Shown here piece after piece: positions 47,019 to 59,100 of a stretch of 64,000 nt of DNA. The notes below the pieces were generated by a model that was not told where the DNA came from, did not search any database, and saw only the letters and a list, made by a program, of their open reading frames with translations. Position 1 is the stretch's first letter. Every line of letters begins with the position of its first letter. A program made the translations under genes and the position numbers. The DNA comes from Tridacna crocea (taxonomy: Eukaryota > Mollusca > Bivalvia > Cardiida > Cardiidae), in NCBI GenBank assembly GCA_943736015.1, contig OX031069.1, forward strand, positions 22,139,235 through 22,203,234, read 5' to 3'.

Positions 47019-47184
47019 ATGGCCTCAAGCACATTGAAGAAACTACCCAGAGTTAAACCCAAAACTTACACAACATGTTTGTTGTACAAGACAAAAGAGG
47101 CCAGAGAGAAGTTGAAAGGAATCACATTAGCTGCTTGTAATCCTGAGAAGAAAATTATGTCTGAGGAGTCTGAGCAAGGCAAAG
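47019..47184 (+). CDS. ANKZF1: ANKZF1 exon 1 (coding start)
   Basis: Starts [20 protein letters not shown] and runs 55 codons plus 1 nt to AAAG|GTATTT (phase 1). The poorly conserved, basic N-terminus gives no family match by itself; it is assigned because its phase joins exon 2. An internal ATG at codon 47 is an alternative start. An extra 5' UTR exon upstream cannot be excluded. Confidence 0.65.
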
Positions 47185-50100
47185 GTATTTGAGTAATGTC
47201 AGGGTTCAAAGAATCCACTTGTCTGCTCGCACTTAACTCTTTACCACACAATCTTGACTTTTAACGCTCCTGGTTAAAAAGCCTTTTGAAAACATTGTTG
47301 GAAAAGGAGAAAATGCTAGTTAGCTGGTTACCAGCATTTTCTCCTTTTCCCACAATGTTTTCTTCCCTGTCAAAGAAACATTGCACTATATGAGCAACAC
47401 TGAAATTGTCATCTGCAATTGCTTTCAGTTTGGATCTTTCTAATATTTTGTTGTTTGGTAAAGAGTTAACAGATGAGGATGAGTGAATTATCAGTCCTGG
47501 TTGTCTGGCATGATGAGAGTTAAATAAGAGGTAGTAAATCAATAAGGTCAATCCATTATTGAATAAGCAAGGAAATCAATTACTGAAACAGGTTATTATA
47601 CATGCTGATTCCTGAGCCATATATAGACCGGTTTCAAGTCAGTCTAACGATATATTTCGGTACCTTTTATGCAAATAGAAATGTTTTAATATGCTTTGGG
47701 TGTATAAATATGAGCGACTTTGCTAATTATTAATATGAATGATATTGACACAAATGTTGTCCTGATACCAGTTCCAAAAACTTTGTCAATTGGGGTTATT
47801 GTTATTAATTAACTGGATGAATAGTACCAGTTATTGAAACCTGGTATTTACGATTTGATGCTACTGGAGACAATATCACTCTGTTTCATCCGGAACAAAA
47901 AAACATTACAGAGTTCAAAGTTAGAAGGGTTTTGCTTGTCTGATAAGTAAGGATTTAAGTAAGGCAAGTCCCTTTTTGAAGTCTTTTGTCCTGCATGTTG
48001 AGTGCTTTTTCTGGAAATTGTTGGACCCTGGCTATGCTCTGACAAAAGGAGGCTTAATGAAACTCTGTTATATTTTATACCAAAGAAGCAATAACATGAT
48101 TGTGGATCTGTGAATCTGCAAAATTTTAAGAAAAACTGGTCCTTTGACATGTAGGAAATTGACCAATAGTAAAAGGGTTTTATCAATGTCAGCTTGCGAG
48201 GCAGTGTGAACTGGGTTGATACTTTTTTTTTTTTTTTCCAGAGGTATTAAGCCCTCTTCACAGAGCATTTCCCAATCATTGTTTTTCTAACATTCAACAC
48301 TATTTTTACAGTCAGGTAAAGCAAGTAGTATTTGTCTGTATTTGTTGCTTAACTGTGCTAATCTATATTAACCCTTTACCATGCAACAAAATTTTAGCCT
48401 TGTCCAACTTGAAAACAATTGCAGACAGCAATTTCTAGCAGCTCAGATGGTGCATCATTTTTTTTCTTCGATAGGGTAGAAAACATTGTGGGAAAAGGAG
48501 AAAATGCTGGTTACCAGCATTTTCTCCTTTTCCCACGATGTTTTCTAAAGGCTTCTTTCTCAGGGTCGTCAAAAGTTGGCATTGTGTGGCAAACGGTTAA
48601 TGAAATAAATGTAGATATTTCAAGCTTCTAGGTAGAACATAATTTTGACAGTTTCAAGTCTTTAACCTTGTACCAAACAATACCCACTTTTAATAACCAA
48701 AGAGCTTCTGGAAATATTGTAGGAATGGAGTTGGCAACAAGCAATTTTTCATTTTTCTATAATACATGTATCTTCAAATCTTTCTAAGACATATTTTACT
48801 ATTCAAGCAACATTTAATTTTTTATCTACAAATGCTTGAAATATTTAGACATCTGAATTTTTGTAACATTACAATTTACTGTTTTGAACACATAATTATA
48901 CATGTATAATTTCATTTCTAATAAAGTACAAGATGTTGACATTGTCCAAACAGACCTTTCACAACTGACAGTGTCAGAGACGATGTCTTGCAACTTCTGT
49001 GATGTGATGTTTGAAAATCGGCTCGAACAGGTATCAGTCTTGTTTTCTTGTAGGCACTATGCTCTAACTGTTCAACCCTTTACCACACAATCTTGAATTT
49101 TAATGACCCTGAGAAAGAAGCCTTTTGAAAATATTGTAGAAAGGGGGAAAATGCAGGGGACCCATATTTTCATCTTTTCATGCAATGTTTTGTTCCCTGC
49201 CATTGACAAGTTCCGTCATTTCAAACTAAATTCAACATTTCACATGCATAAAATGCTTCAATTTAGGCAAGGCAATACATGTATTTTCCTCTTGTGGTTA
49301 AGGTGCCTTTTATAAAAAAAACTTTTTTTGATGCCAAATTAAACATGGCTTGAAACAGATGATGGGGCTTGTCTTGAAAAGGTACCCAGAATTTTCCCAA
49401 TTTCTCACAATGTTTTCTACTCTATTCTGGCTAAAAAGAAAAAAAAATAGATTAACTTGCCTTTCACAACTTGACTCATAACTGAAAAATAAAAACTTTG
49501 GACTTGTCCAAATTGAAACTATTTTGCAGACAACAAATTAAGTTAATTCAGTAGGTGTGATTTGCCTTTGAAAGGGTAGAAAACAGTGTTGGATAAGGAA
49601 AAATTGCTGGTTAGCATTTTCTTCTATGTACACAATGTTTTCAACAGCTTTCTTGCTAGGGTCATTTAAATTTAAGATTAGGTTACAAAGGGTTAACAGT
49701 TAACATAGTCTTTAACTTTTTACCAAACGACAAAATTTTAGACTAGTCCAAATTGAAAGCATTTTCAGACGACAAAACAGAGGTGACTAAAAAATTGAAA
49801 TAAGCTTTGGGAAGGGTTGAAAATATCATGGAAAAAGGAGAAAATGCTGGTTATCAGTATTTTCTCCTTTCCCACAATGCTTTCAAAAGGCTTTTTTCAT
49901 AGGGTCATTAAAAGTCTGGATTGTGTGGTAAAGGGTTAACTCAGTTAGTGTGGGTAAACAGTCAGTGGCCTGAAAAGTGTGCATAATTCTAGTTAACTCT
50001 TCATCGGACAAATTTATGGTGGAGCTGTCAAAATTGAAAGCATTTGCAGATGACAAAAAAAAATATAATATAGCCCCGCAAAAATTATTGAATTTGTTTG

Positions 50101-53100
50101 TGGAAAACAGTGCAGGAGAGGGAGAAATGGCTTGTAATGGCATTTTCTCTGTTTAACACAATTTGATGAAAAAGTTTATGCATAAGGGTTGTTAAAACTT
50201 TGGAATAATTTACTTGAGAATTAAGAAAGTCACAGTACAACTGAATAAGTTTATTGATCATTTTTTTGAAATTCTGAAACTCTGTTGAAAGTAGATTTGA
50301 AGACCAGACAGAAACATCTGATCATTTTAATTTCTGTTTTAGAAGAGACATTACAGATCTGATTGGCACAGATACAACCTGAAACTTCGACTGCGGAATA
50401 AAAGTGGAATCACTGAGGAACAGTTTGAAACAATCTCTGGTAAGCAGAATGATACAAAACAAACATTTCTTTTCACTCTTTACCAAACAATCCCTGGTTT
50501 TAACAACCCTGGGATAGAAGCCTTTTGAAAACACTGTAGGAAAAGGATAAAGTGCTGGTAACCAGCATTTTCTCCTTTTTCCACAATGTTTTCTATCCTG
50601 TTGGAAACAAATGTTAAATTTTGAGTTACGTTTATTTTGTATTCTGCAAGTGCTTTAAATGTGGACCAGTCTAAAACTGTGTTGTTTGGTAAAGGGTTAA
50701 CCCTGTACCCAAAAATTCCGTGCTTTATGGTACCAAAGAAGATTACTATGTAAACAATGTGGGAAAAGGAGAAAATGCTAGTAACAGGTTAGAAGGCTCT
50801 TTTGTGATCTGACAATAGACAGCTATGTAAAACATTGTAGGACAAGAAGCATTTGCTTGTAACATGCAATTGCTCTTTTTCGTATATTGTTTTCTAAAAT
50901 GTACCATTGAAAAGGAAAACTTCATAACTTTCCGACCCATAGGAAGGAATGAACTTGGGACCTAAGTGTCATTCTGTTGACCCCAGACATTTGTTTGTAC
51001 AATTTTCCAGGAAATATTTCAAGTTTGTCAGGCAGTGACACAGAAGATGATTTAGTCTCTGATGCTGAATCAAGCAGTGAAAGGATTTTGACCAATCAAA
51101 GACTACTCGTTGCATCTGTAAAACTGGATGTCTCTAGCACAGACAGTGAGAGTGAGACAGCCAATCAGGTACTTCAGTTGACAGTGAGACCATTTTAACC
51201 CTTTACCACTCAATCCTGACTTTTAGTTTAGTTTAACTCTTTACCACACGAGAAAATTTTAGACTGGTCCAAATTGAAAGCATTTGCAGATGACAAAATA
51301 AAGGTGACTAAAAAATAGAAAATTGTTCTGGGAAGGGTAGAAAACACTGTGGGAAAAGGAGAAAATGCTGGTTACCAGCATTTTCTCCTTTTCCCATAGT
51401 GTTTTCAAAAGGCTTCTTTCCTACGGGCGTCAAAAGTAGGGATTGTGTGGTAATAGTTTAAATATATTTATTTTACATCGATTGAGAAACAAGTTGTAAC
51501 AACTAGTAATTTGTCTTATATCAATAAAATTTGCTTCTATGAATAAGGAGACTGTTAAAAACTGCGTTTTGGTCTCTGGTATGTCAAATTCATAGAATGT
51601 CAAAGTATTTTATTAAAGCTTTCTTGAAAGTAAAGGAAAAGTTTCTTAGCACTGTCTGTAATAGAAATACATTAACATTGCAATGGTAATAGTTCACAAA
51701 AATAAAGTTAACATACCAACTATTTAGGCAGTGTTTGATTCTAGCATTCAGCATGTTTCTGTTATCTGTTTCTCTTACAAAGCCCTGGCGTGTCAAATGG
51801 CTGGCCAAGGTTGTATATTCCTCGGTCACCAAAAGGGCAAATCTCTTTAAAGCGTAACTGGTAAAGTGTAACTGGTATTATATTGTTCCAAGAAATTAGG
51901 GTTATCATTGAAGAATACAGGATATTGTTCATACTGTATAGGTAGTTTTGGATCAGACACATTGCTTCTTGTATCGGACGCTCAGTTGGGGAAATATTGA
52001 ATGGGAAAATTGTGTAATTCAAGAGTCAGCTGAGACTAAATAGATCTGGAAAGCAATGGCTTCTTCCCCCTCAATATTTTGGCAATCTACCCATATCAAT
52101 TTATTGTCAATCTGTTCCCCTTTAGATCTACTTGTGTATACATACTCGGGAAGTAGACTCAAGAGAGAGATTTGTACACATTGTAAGAGCTTGTTTCTCA
52201 TTGATTTAAAGTGAACATGTTTAAATTCACTACACTATACAGTTTTTCCACAAACGATAACTTGATTCAAAGCATCACTGCATAGTTTACAAATGAATTG
52301 AATTAGATTTAACAAAACAGTTGAAGCCAGCAATGAACGTTGCAAATCTGTGAGCATTGTGTCCAATACAAGACTTGTTCTTTTATTTTTCACAAGTAGG
52401 GTTTCATAGAACAATTTATTCTAAGAATAAAACACTTCATTTGTCACTATAAAACATAATCTGGGACCAAAAATGTATATCTGCGAGTACACTAAACCCA
52501 GTTTGTACCTGTAAATTGTAAAATACCTTTACATGGTTGTTAATTTGCAGTTATATTTCAGCTTTTGATACATTCCTTTGGAGGTAAACAAATAGTCACA
52601 GCATTGATGCGCAATCCAATCCGATGAAAAATGCATCTTACTGATTACATCATCACAACATGCGCTTTGTTTTTGTAAAGGATTTATGAGTTGGCTCGAT
52701 AAAATTTTTCAGTCCTTGTCTTTATTCTGTTGCTGTATTTAACAATGATGAAAGTGTCCAAAGTTACCAAGTTGTCTAATATTTCCTACATCTACTTATG
52801 GTTTTGTTTTTTCCTGTACAGGTAGAAGAGTCTGCGAGACGTTTACCCAAAGTTTACTTTAAGAATGAGGCAGGGGAACTGTTGTCTCTATATAGATGTG
52901 TTATTTACCACAAAAAGGTATGTATGCACCCTCTCTTTTCCAGAGAGAGGTCTGACTAACACTAGTGCTCTGATATTGATTTGTGTTGAGTCAAGTTGAG
53001 GATGTAGAGTTGATTCATCATAACCTTAGTTAGATGTCTGTTTAATCCATTACCACACAATCCCTACTTTTGACGCCCCTGAGAAAGAAGCCTTTTGAAA

Positions 53101-56100
53101 ACACTGTAGGAAAAGGAGAAAATGCTGGTAACCAGCATTTTCTCCTTTTCCCACAGTGTTTTCTACCCTTCCCAAAACAAATTTCAATTTTTCAGTCACT
53201 TTTATTTTGTCGTCTGCAAATGCTTTCAATTTGGACCAGTCTAAAATTTTATCGTTTGTTAATGAGTTAAGTAAGCATGCACCAATCCCCTGCTCAGTTC
53301 ATAGCATGCAGGACTTGAGAACAGAGGGGTCAAGGGTTTGATCCAGGGCTGGGCCTATTTCTTTCTGAGGAATGATGATAATTAGTGGGACAGGATTCAT
53401 TCTTCTCTCACTACTGAACATTCTTTTGATGATGGTTATGTGGGAAAGCCTGCAAGTGGCTTGGAAAGAAATTGTCCAGAGTGCTGTTAAAAAATTCCAG
53501 GAAAGAATGGATGTGTTTTCTGGCTGCTGCAGCTGAAATAATATTGAAACTGCATTAAACTCATACAATCGACAGATATCAGCCTGTACATGCCTTAGTG
53601 CACATGTGTATCCGTATGAGTTTGCGATAATCCAACTTCTATATGTGTAGAAAGGTGTGTGTATGAAACTTCTTTATGTGTAGAAAGGTTATTTCACCTA
53701 ATAGACCTTATAGACTGAAAGAGTTGTCTTGTGACATATTTTTCAGACAGGTAAAAAGGTCAAGGTCACAGTTGAAGGTAAAAAAATGAAATGATCACAA
53801 ACATAAGTCTTGTTTTGGCCATTACTCATACATTGTCAGCCCAGGGTGTAACTCTTTACCAAACCCCAAAACAAAATTTTAGCTTGAAATCCAAAAATGA
53901 CAAATGATGGGATAATATATTTGAAAGGCTAGGATATATTGTTGGGAAAGGAGGAAATATTGATTTCCTCTTGGTAGTGAGAATTTTGGGGCTGTGTGGT
54001 AAAGGGTTATACATTTTGTTTTCTTCAGAATCAGCCAAATACAAATGATGGTCTTATTACCATGACAACCAAGTTACCAGATGAAATGAACTGGGCAATA
54101 TTTATGGCTGGAGGTGGTCACTTTGCTGCTGCAGTGTTTTCCAAGTAAGTTTTGTTAAAATGATAATGAACAATAATATATTACATGTTATAATATCTCT
54201 CTCTGATCATAATGTTAACCAGTATTTTTTCCTTTTCCCACAATGTTTTCCACCATATCAAAGAAAAACCACATAATTTGAGCCACACTGAAATTGTCCG
54301 CTACAAATGCTTTCAATTTGGACAGGTCCAAAATTTTGTCGTTTGGTAAAAGAGTTAACTTACACGTTTTTTTAAATGATAAAAGTTAGATGCGAATAAC
54401 CAACCTCATTTGCCTGGGATATCACAGGAATTCTTTTCTTGTCATAGGTCTGTTTCTATTTCAGAGGAAAGCTGATGGTCCACAAGACATTTCATAGATA
54501 TGTCGTAAGGGCTAAAAGAGGGACTGCCCAGAGCAGTAGGGACAGCCAGGGAAATGCCCCTAAATCCGGGGGTGCCTCTCTCAGAAGATATAATGAAGCA
54601 GCATTGACTGAGGTCAGTAGAAAGTTATTTAACCTTTTGCTACACAATTACAAGTTTTTAACAACTCTGATGGAGAGGGTTTTGAAAACATGGCAGGAAA
54701 AAGGGAAAATGCTGGTTACCAGCATTTTCTCCTTTCCCGACAGTAGTTTTTACCCTTTCAGAGACAAATTTCAATTTTTGGTTCACACTATTTTTCTTCT
54801 GCGAATGATTTCAATTTGGACAAGTTTGCAGATACTTTGCATGGAGTTTACTGTATACCAGACAACCAAAATTAGGTACATGTCCAGATTAAAACTATTT
54901 GCAGAAGATAATTTTAAATATTGCTCAAATTATGTGATCAGTCTCCGAGGAAGGTGTTGAAAACATTATAGGAGCAGCAAAAATGCTGATGGGTTGGTTT
55001 TTCTTCTATCCCTCAGTAGTTTAGAGGCTTGTTTTTGCGCAGCATCATTGAAACAGGTAAAAAATTAATTTGGGATTTCATTCTATTCATCTAGATGTAC
55101 AGGTTATTTTTACTAAAACTATAATTGTTTTCCATAGGGAATAAATTAAACACATATTCTCAGGTCAACTTTAATTTAACATTTCAGCCAGAGGCTTTTT
55201 AAAAAGAAAAACACTAAACTTTCACTGCTGCTACATTTTAACAGTCCACTATGATGTATATAAAACATGATGTCATGACGTCGCACACTAATGAAGCGAC
55301 GTTATTCCCATATTTTTGTCTTGTTGTGCCAAACGGAAGCTGAAATATCACTGTCTTTCACATTGCAAACATCTGTACAAACAGTTTGTAGCTTCTTGAT
55401 CCACAGTCCCTCCCTTAGCTTTCTCTCCGTCTTGTGAGCATTGTACAGCTTCTCTAGGACCACGAAAGCCATGTCTGTCTGACAATGTTCCCCTTGGCTG
55501 AAATGAACAGTGATTGGCTTGTCCCTCTGAAGGCACACATCCCTAAGGTGCTCTGACATTCTCTCCCTTAATTGTCGTTCTGTCTCCCTGAAATACACTG
55601 TTGATTTACAACTGGTGCAAATGATCCCGTATACATCGTTACGTGACCAACAAGTAACATCTGAGATCGGAGATATGTATTCTGCTGAGAAGTATCAGAA
55701 ACGGCCTTCCGAGATAAAATGCCACAGTTTTCACATCCGGGGTTGCAGAATGAACTGTTTGTCTTAAGTTCTCTGTTTGTTTTGCCATGGACCAAGGTGT
55801 CAGACAAGTTCTTATCCCGTCTAAAGGCTACTATTGGCAGATCTTTGAATACATCCTGCATCCTACTTGACCTGTACAAGACATTCAGGCGCTTTTTCGT
55901 AATTTGTTGAATGACAGGCAGCAGATTCGAATATGTAACCATCAGCAACACCCTTTTTGAGCTTTTATCTACCTCTGCCTTCCTATTGACAGTCAACAGT
56001 TCTGACCAGTCTTGCGTGTCAGCCATCTTTAGCTGTGCTTCTATCAGTTGACCGCTATAACCCCTCTTTTGAAGTTGATTTATCAATTTTTGCCTGTGTC

Positions 56101-59100
56101 GCTGTTAGTCAGATTCTTTCTCAGATCCTTCTGATACGTAACCCAAGCCCATATGCAAGCCCCTTCTTGGTGCTGGTTCGATGACAGGATGTGTGAATGA
56201 GATACAGTTACTTATCAGTAGTTTTGACAAAAAGGTCTGTGTATATGTGCACATCCTCAATCTTCACCAGCGTGTCTAAAAATGTAATCTGATTTTGGTC
56301 ATACCTAAGTTCCACCTGCATGTTTTCATGTATGTTATTTGCATATTCTGCAAATTGGTTGAGCTCTGCTAGGGTAACTGTCCATATACCAAAGCCATCA
56401 GCTATGAAGCGTTTGTAGAAACAAGGTTTGGTTTCTAGTTAGAGAAGTGCCTCATCCCATTTCCTCATGTAGTTGCATGCAGAGTTTTTACCCAGTCTAG
56501 ACTCAATGGCAATACCTCTTTTCTGCATGTAATTTGTCTCACCAAAACTATTGTTTTACAGCACCATTTTAATCATTTCCATCACCCCGTCTTTTCCTGC
56601 TAGTGGCTTGGATCTGATAGATAAGGCCTCCTCGCATGCATCAAGCCCTGCCTTCCTTGGAACAGAGGGAAACAATTTGAAAACATCAAAACAAAATAAT
56701 GCCGCATTCTTTGGTAACAGCTCCTTCATTTTTTAAAGTTTTGATATGAAGTCTGTTGTATCTCAAATTTACATGTATGATGGTGATGTTTGTACAAATT
56801 CATTAAGCTCATGTTCTGCAAACTCTGCAAGCTTTTCTGTTGGGGTCCCTATGCCACCTACAATTGTACAGTATGGGGCATTCGGCCTGTGCAACTTTGG
56901 GTTGCCCTTCAATTTTCCCCTCTCCGCATATCTAGGTGCAGGGTGCATAGATGGTGCTGGAAAGCCTGAACTAGGCATATATAAGTCGTTGGATATGTAT
57001 ATTGAACTAGTTAAAGAAGATGTTATTGCAAACCTAAAAAGAAGCAGTAAATTAAACATATCTGAGGAAGAAAACATTGCCTTCTATGAGTTGTTACATA
57101 ACAAAGACGGAGTAAACAGGCCAGCAGATAAAGGCTCGGGTATTGTGGTGGTTTACAAGAATGACTATACATCACAGCTACAGGTGGAGATAGAGGAGAG
57201 TGGCACTTATGAGAAAACTAACTATGAAAAGACAGACTATGATAAGACAGATGAGATTCATAAGAAGGTTAAGAAACTCCTAAACGAGCTATATTGAGAC
57301 AGGATAATATCAGATGATCTGAAACAGCACCTTACACCTGGATAATTATGTGGAGAGGGGAAAATTGAAGGCCAACCCAAAGTTGCACAGGGCAAATACA
57401 CCATACCGTACAATTGTAAGTGGCATAGGGACCCCAACAGAAAAGCATGTAGAGTTTGTAGAACATGAGCTTACTGAATTCGTACATTGATACATGCGAG
57501 ATACAACAGATTTCATATTAAAACTTAACAAAAATCAAGGAGCTGTTACAAAAGAATGCTGCATTATTTGTTTTGATGTTTTCAAATTGTATCCCTCTGT
57601 TCCAAGGAAGGAAGGGCTTGATGCATGCGAGGAGGCCTTAACTATGAGATCCAAGCCACTAGCAGGAAAAGACGGGGTGATGGAGATGATAAAGATGGTG
57701 CTGGAAGACAATAGTTTTGGTTTTAGTGAGACAAATTACATTTAGAAAGAAGGTATTGGGTATTGCCATTGGGTCTAGACTGGGTAAAAACTTTTCATGC
57801 ACCTACATGAGGAAATAGGATGAGGCACTTCTCTAATTAGAAACCAAACCTTATTTCTACAAACGATTCATAGGTGACGGCTTTGGCATATGGACTGGTA
57901 GCACAGCAGAGCTCAAGCAATTTGCAGAATATGCAAATAACATACATTAAAACATTCAAGTGGAACTTCGGTACGACCAAAATCAGATTACATTTCTAGA
58001 CACACTGGTGAAGATTGAGGATGGGCACATACACACAGATCTTTTTGTCAAAGCCTTTTTGATAAGCAACTCGATCTCAATAACTCATCTTGTCATCCAA
58101 CCAGCACCAAGAAAGGGCTTGTATATGGGCTTGGGCTACATATCAGAAGTACCTGTGAGAAAGAATCTGACAACCAGTGACACAGGCAAGAATTGAAAAA
58201 TCAACTTCGAAAGAAGGGTTATAGCGGTCAACTGATTGAAGCACAGTTAAAGAAGGTTGACACGCAAGACCGGTCACAACTGTTGACTATCAATAAAACT
58301 CAAAAAAGGTGTCCCTGGTAGTTAGATATTCGAATCTGCTGCCTGACATTAAACAAATTACGAGTAAGCACCTGAATGTCTTGTACAAGTCGAGTAGGAT
58401 GTGGGATGTATTCAAAGATTCACCAAAAGTAGTGTTTAGACTGGATAAGAACTTGTGTGACACCTTGGTCCATGGCAAAACAAACAGAGAACTTAAGTCA
58501 AACAGATCATTCTGCCAGCCAGGATGTGGAAACTGTGGCATTTTATCTCGGAAAGCTGTTTCTTATACTTCTCGGCAGAATACATTTACCAGGATCTCAG
58601 GTGTGACTTGTCGGTCACGTAACGTTGTAAACGGGATCATCAGTTGTAAATCAACAGTGTATGTCGGGAAGACAGAACAACAATTAAGGGAGAGAATGTC
58701 AGAGCACCTTAGGGATGTGTGCCGTCAGAGGGACAAGCCACTATACGGGATCATCAGTTGTAAATCAACAGTGTATGTCAGGAAGACAGAACTACAATTA
58801 AGGGAGAGAATATCAGAGCACCTTAGGGATGTGTGCCGTCAGAGGGACAAGCCAATCAATGGAACATTGTCAGACAGACTTGGCTGTCGTGGTCCTAGAG
58901 AAACTGCACAACGCTGGCAGAACGGAGAGACAGCTAAGGGAAGGACTATAGATCAAGAAGCTACAAACCGTTTGTACAGATGTTTGCAATGTGAAAGACA
59001 GTGATATTTCAGCTTCAGTTTGGACCACAAGACAAAAATATGGGAATAGCGTCGCTTCATTAGTGTGCGACGTCATGACATCATACAAAACAAACTGTCA

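Noticed and set aside
46697-47056. 119-codon plus-strand frame ending inside ANKZF1 exon 1
   Set aside because: Most of it is MITE sequence; it is in a different frame from the exon that splices correctly to exon 2.
54475-54960. 161-codon open frame containing exon 7
   Set aside because: Only the part to 54612 is exon. The donor GAG|GTCAGT and the family match stop there, and the remainder translates a MITE.
55719-55910. Plus-strand open frame across the minus Penelope copy
   Set aside because: Antisense shadow of the RT-linker coding sequence.
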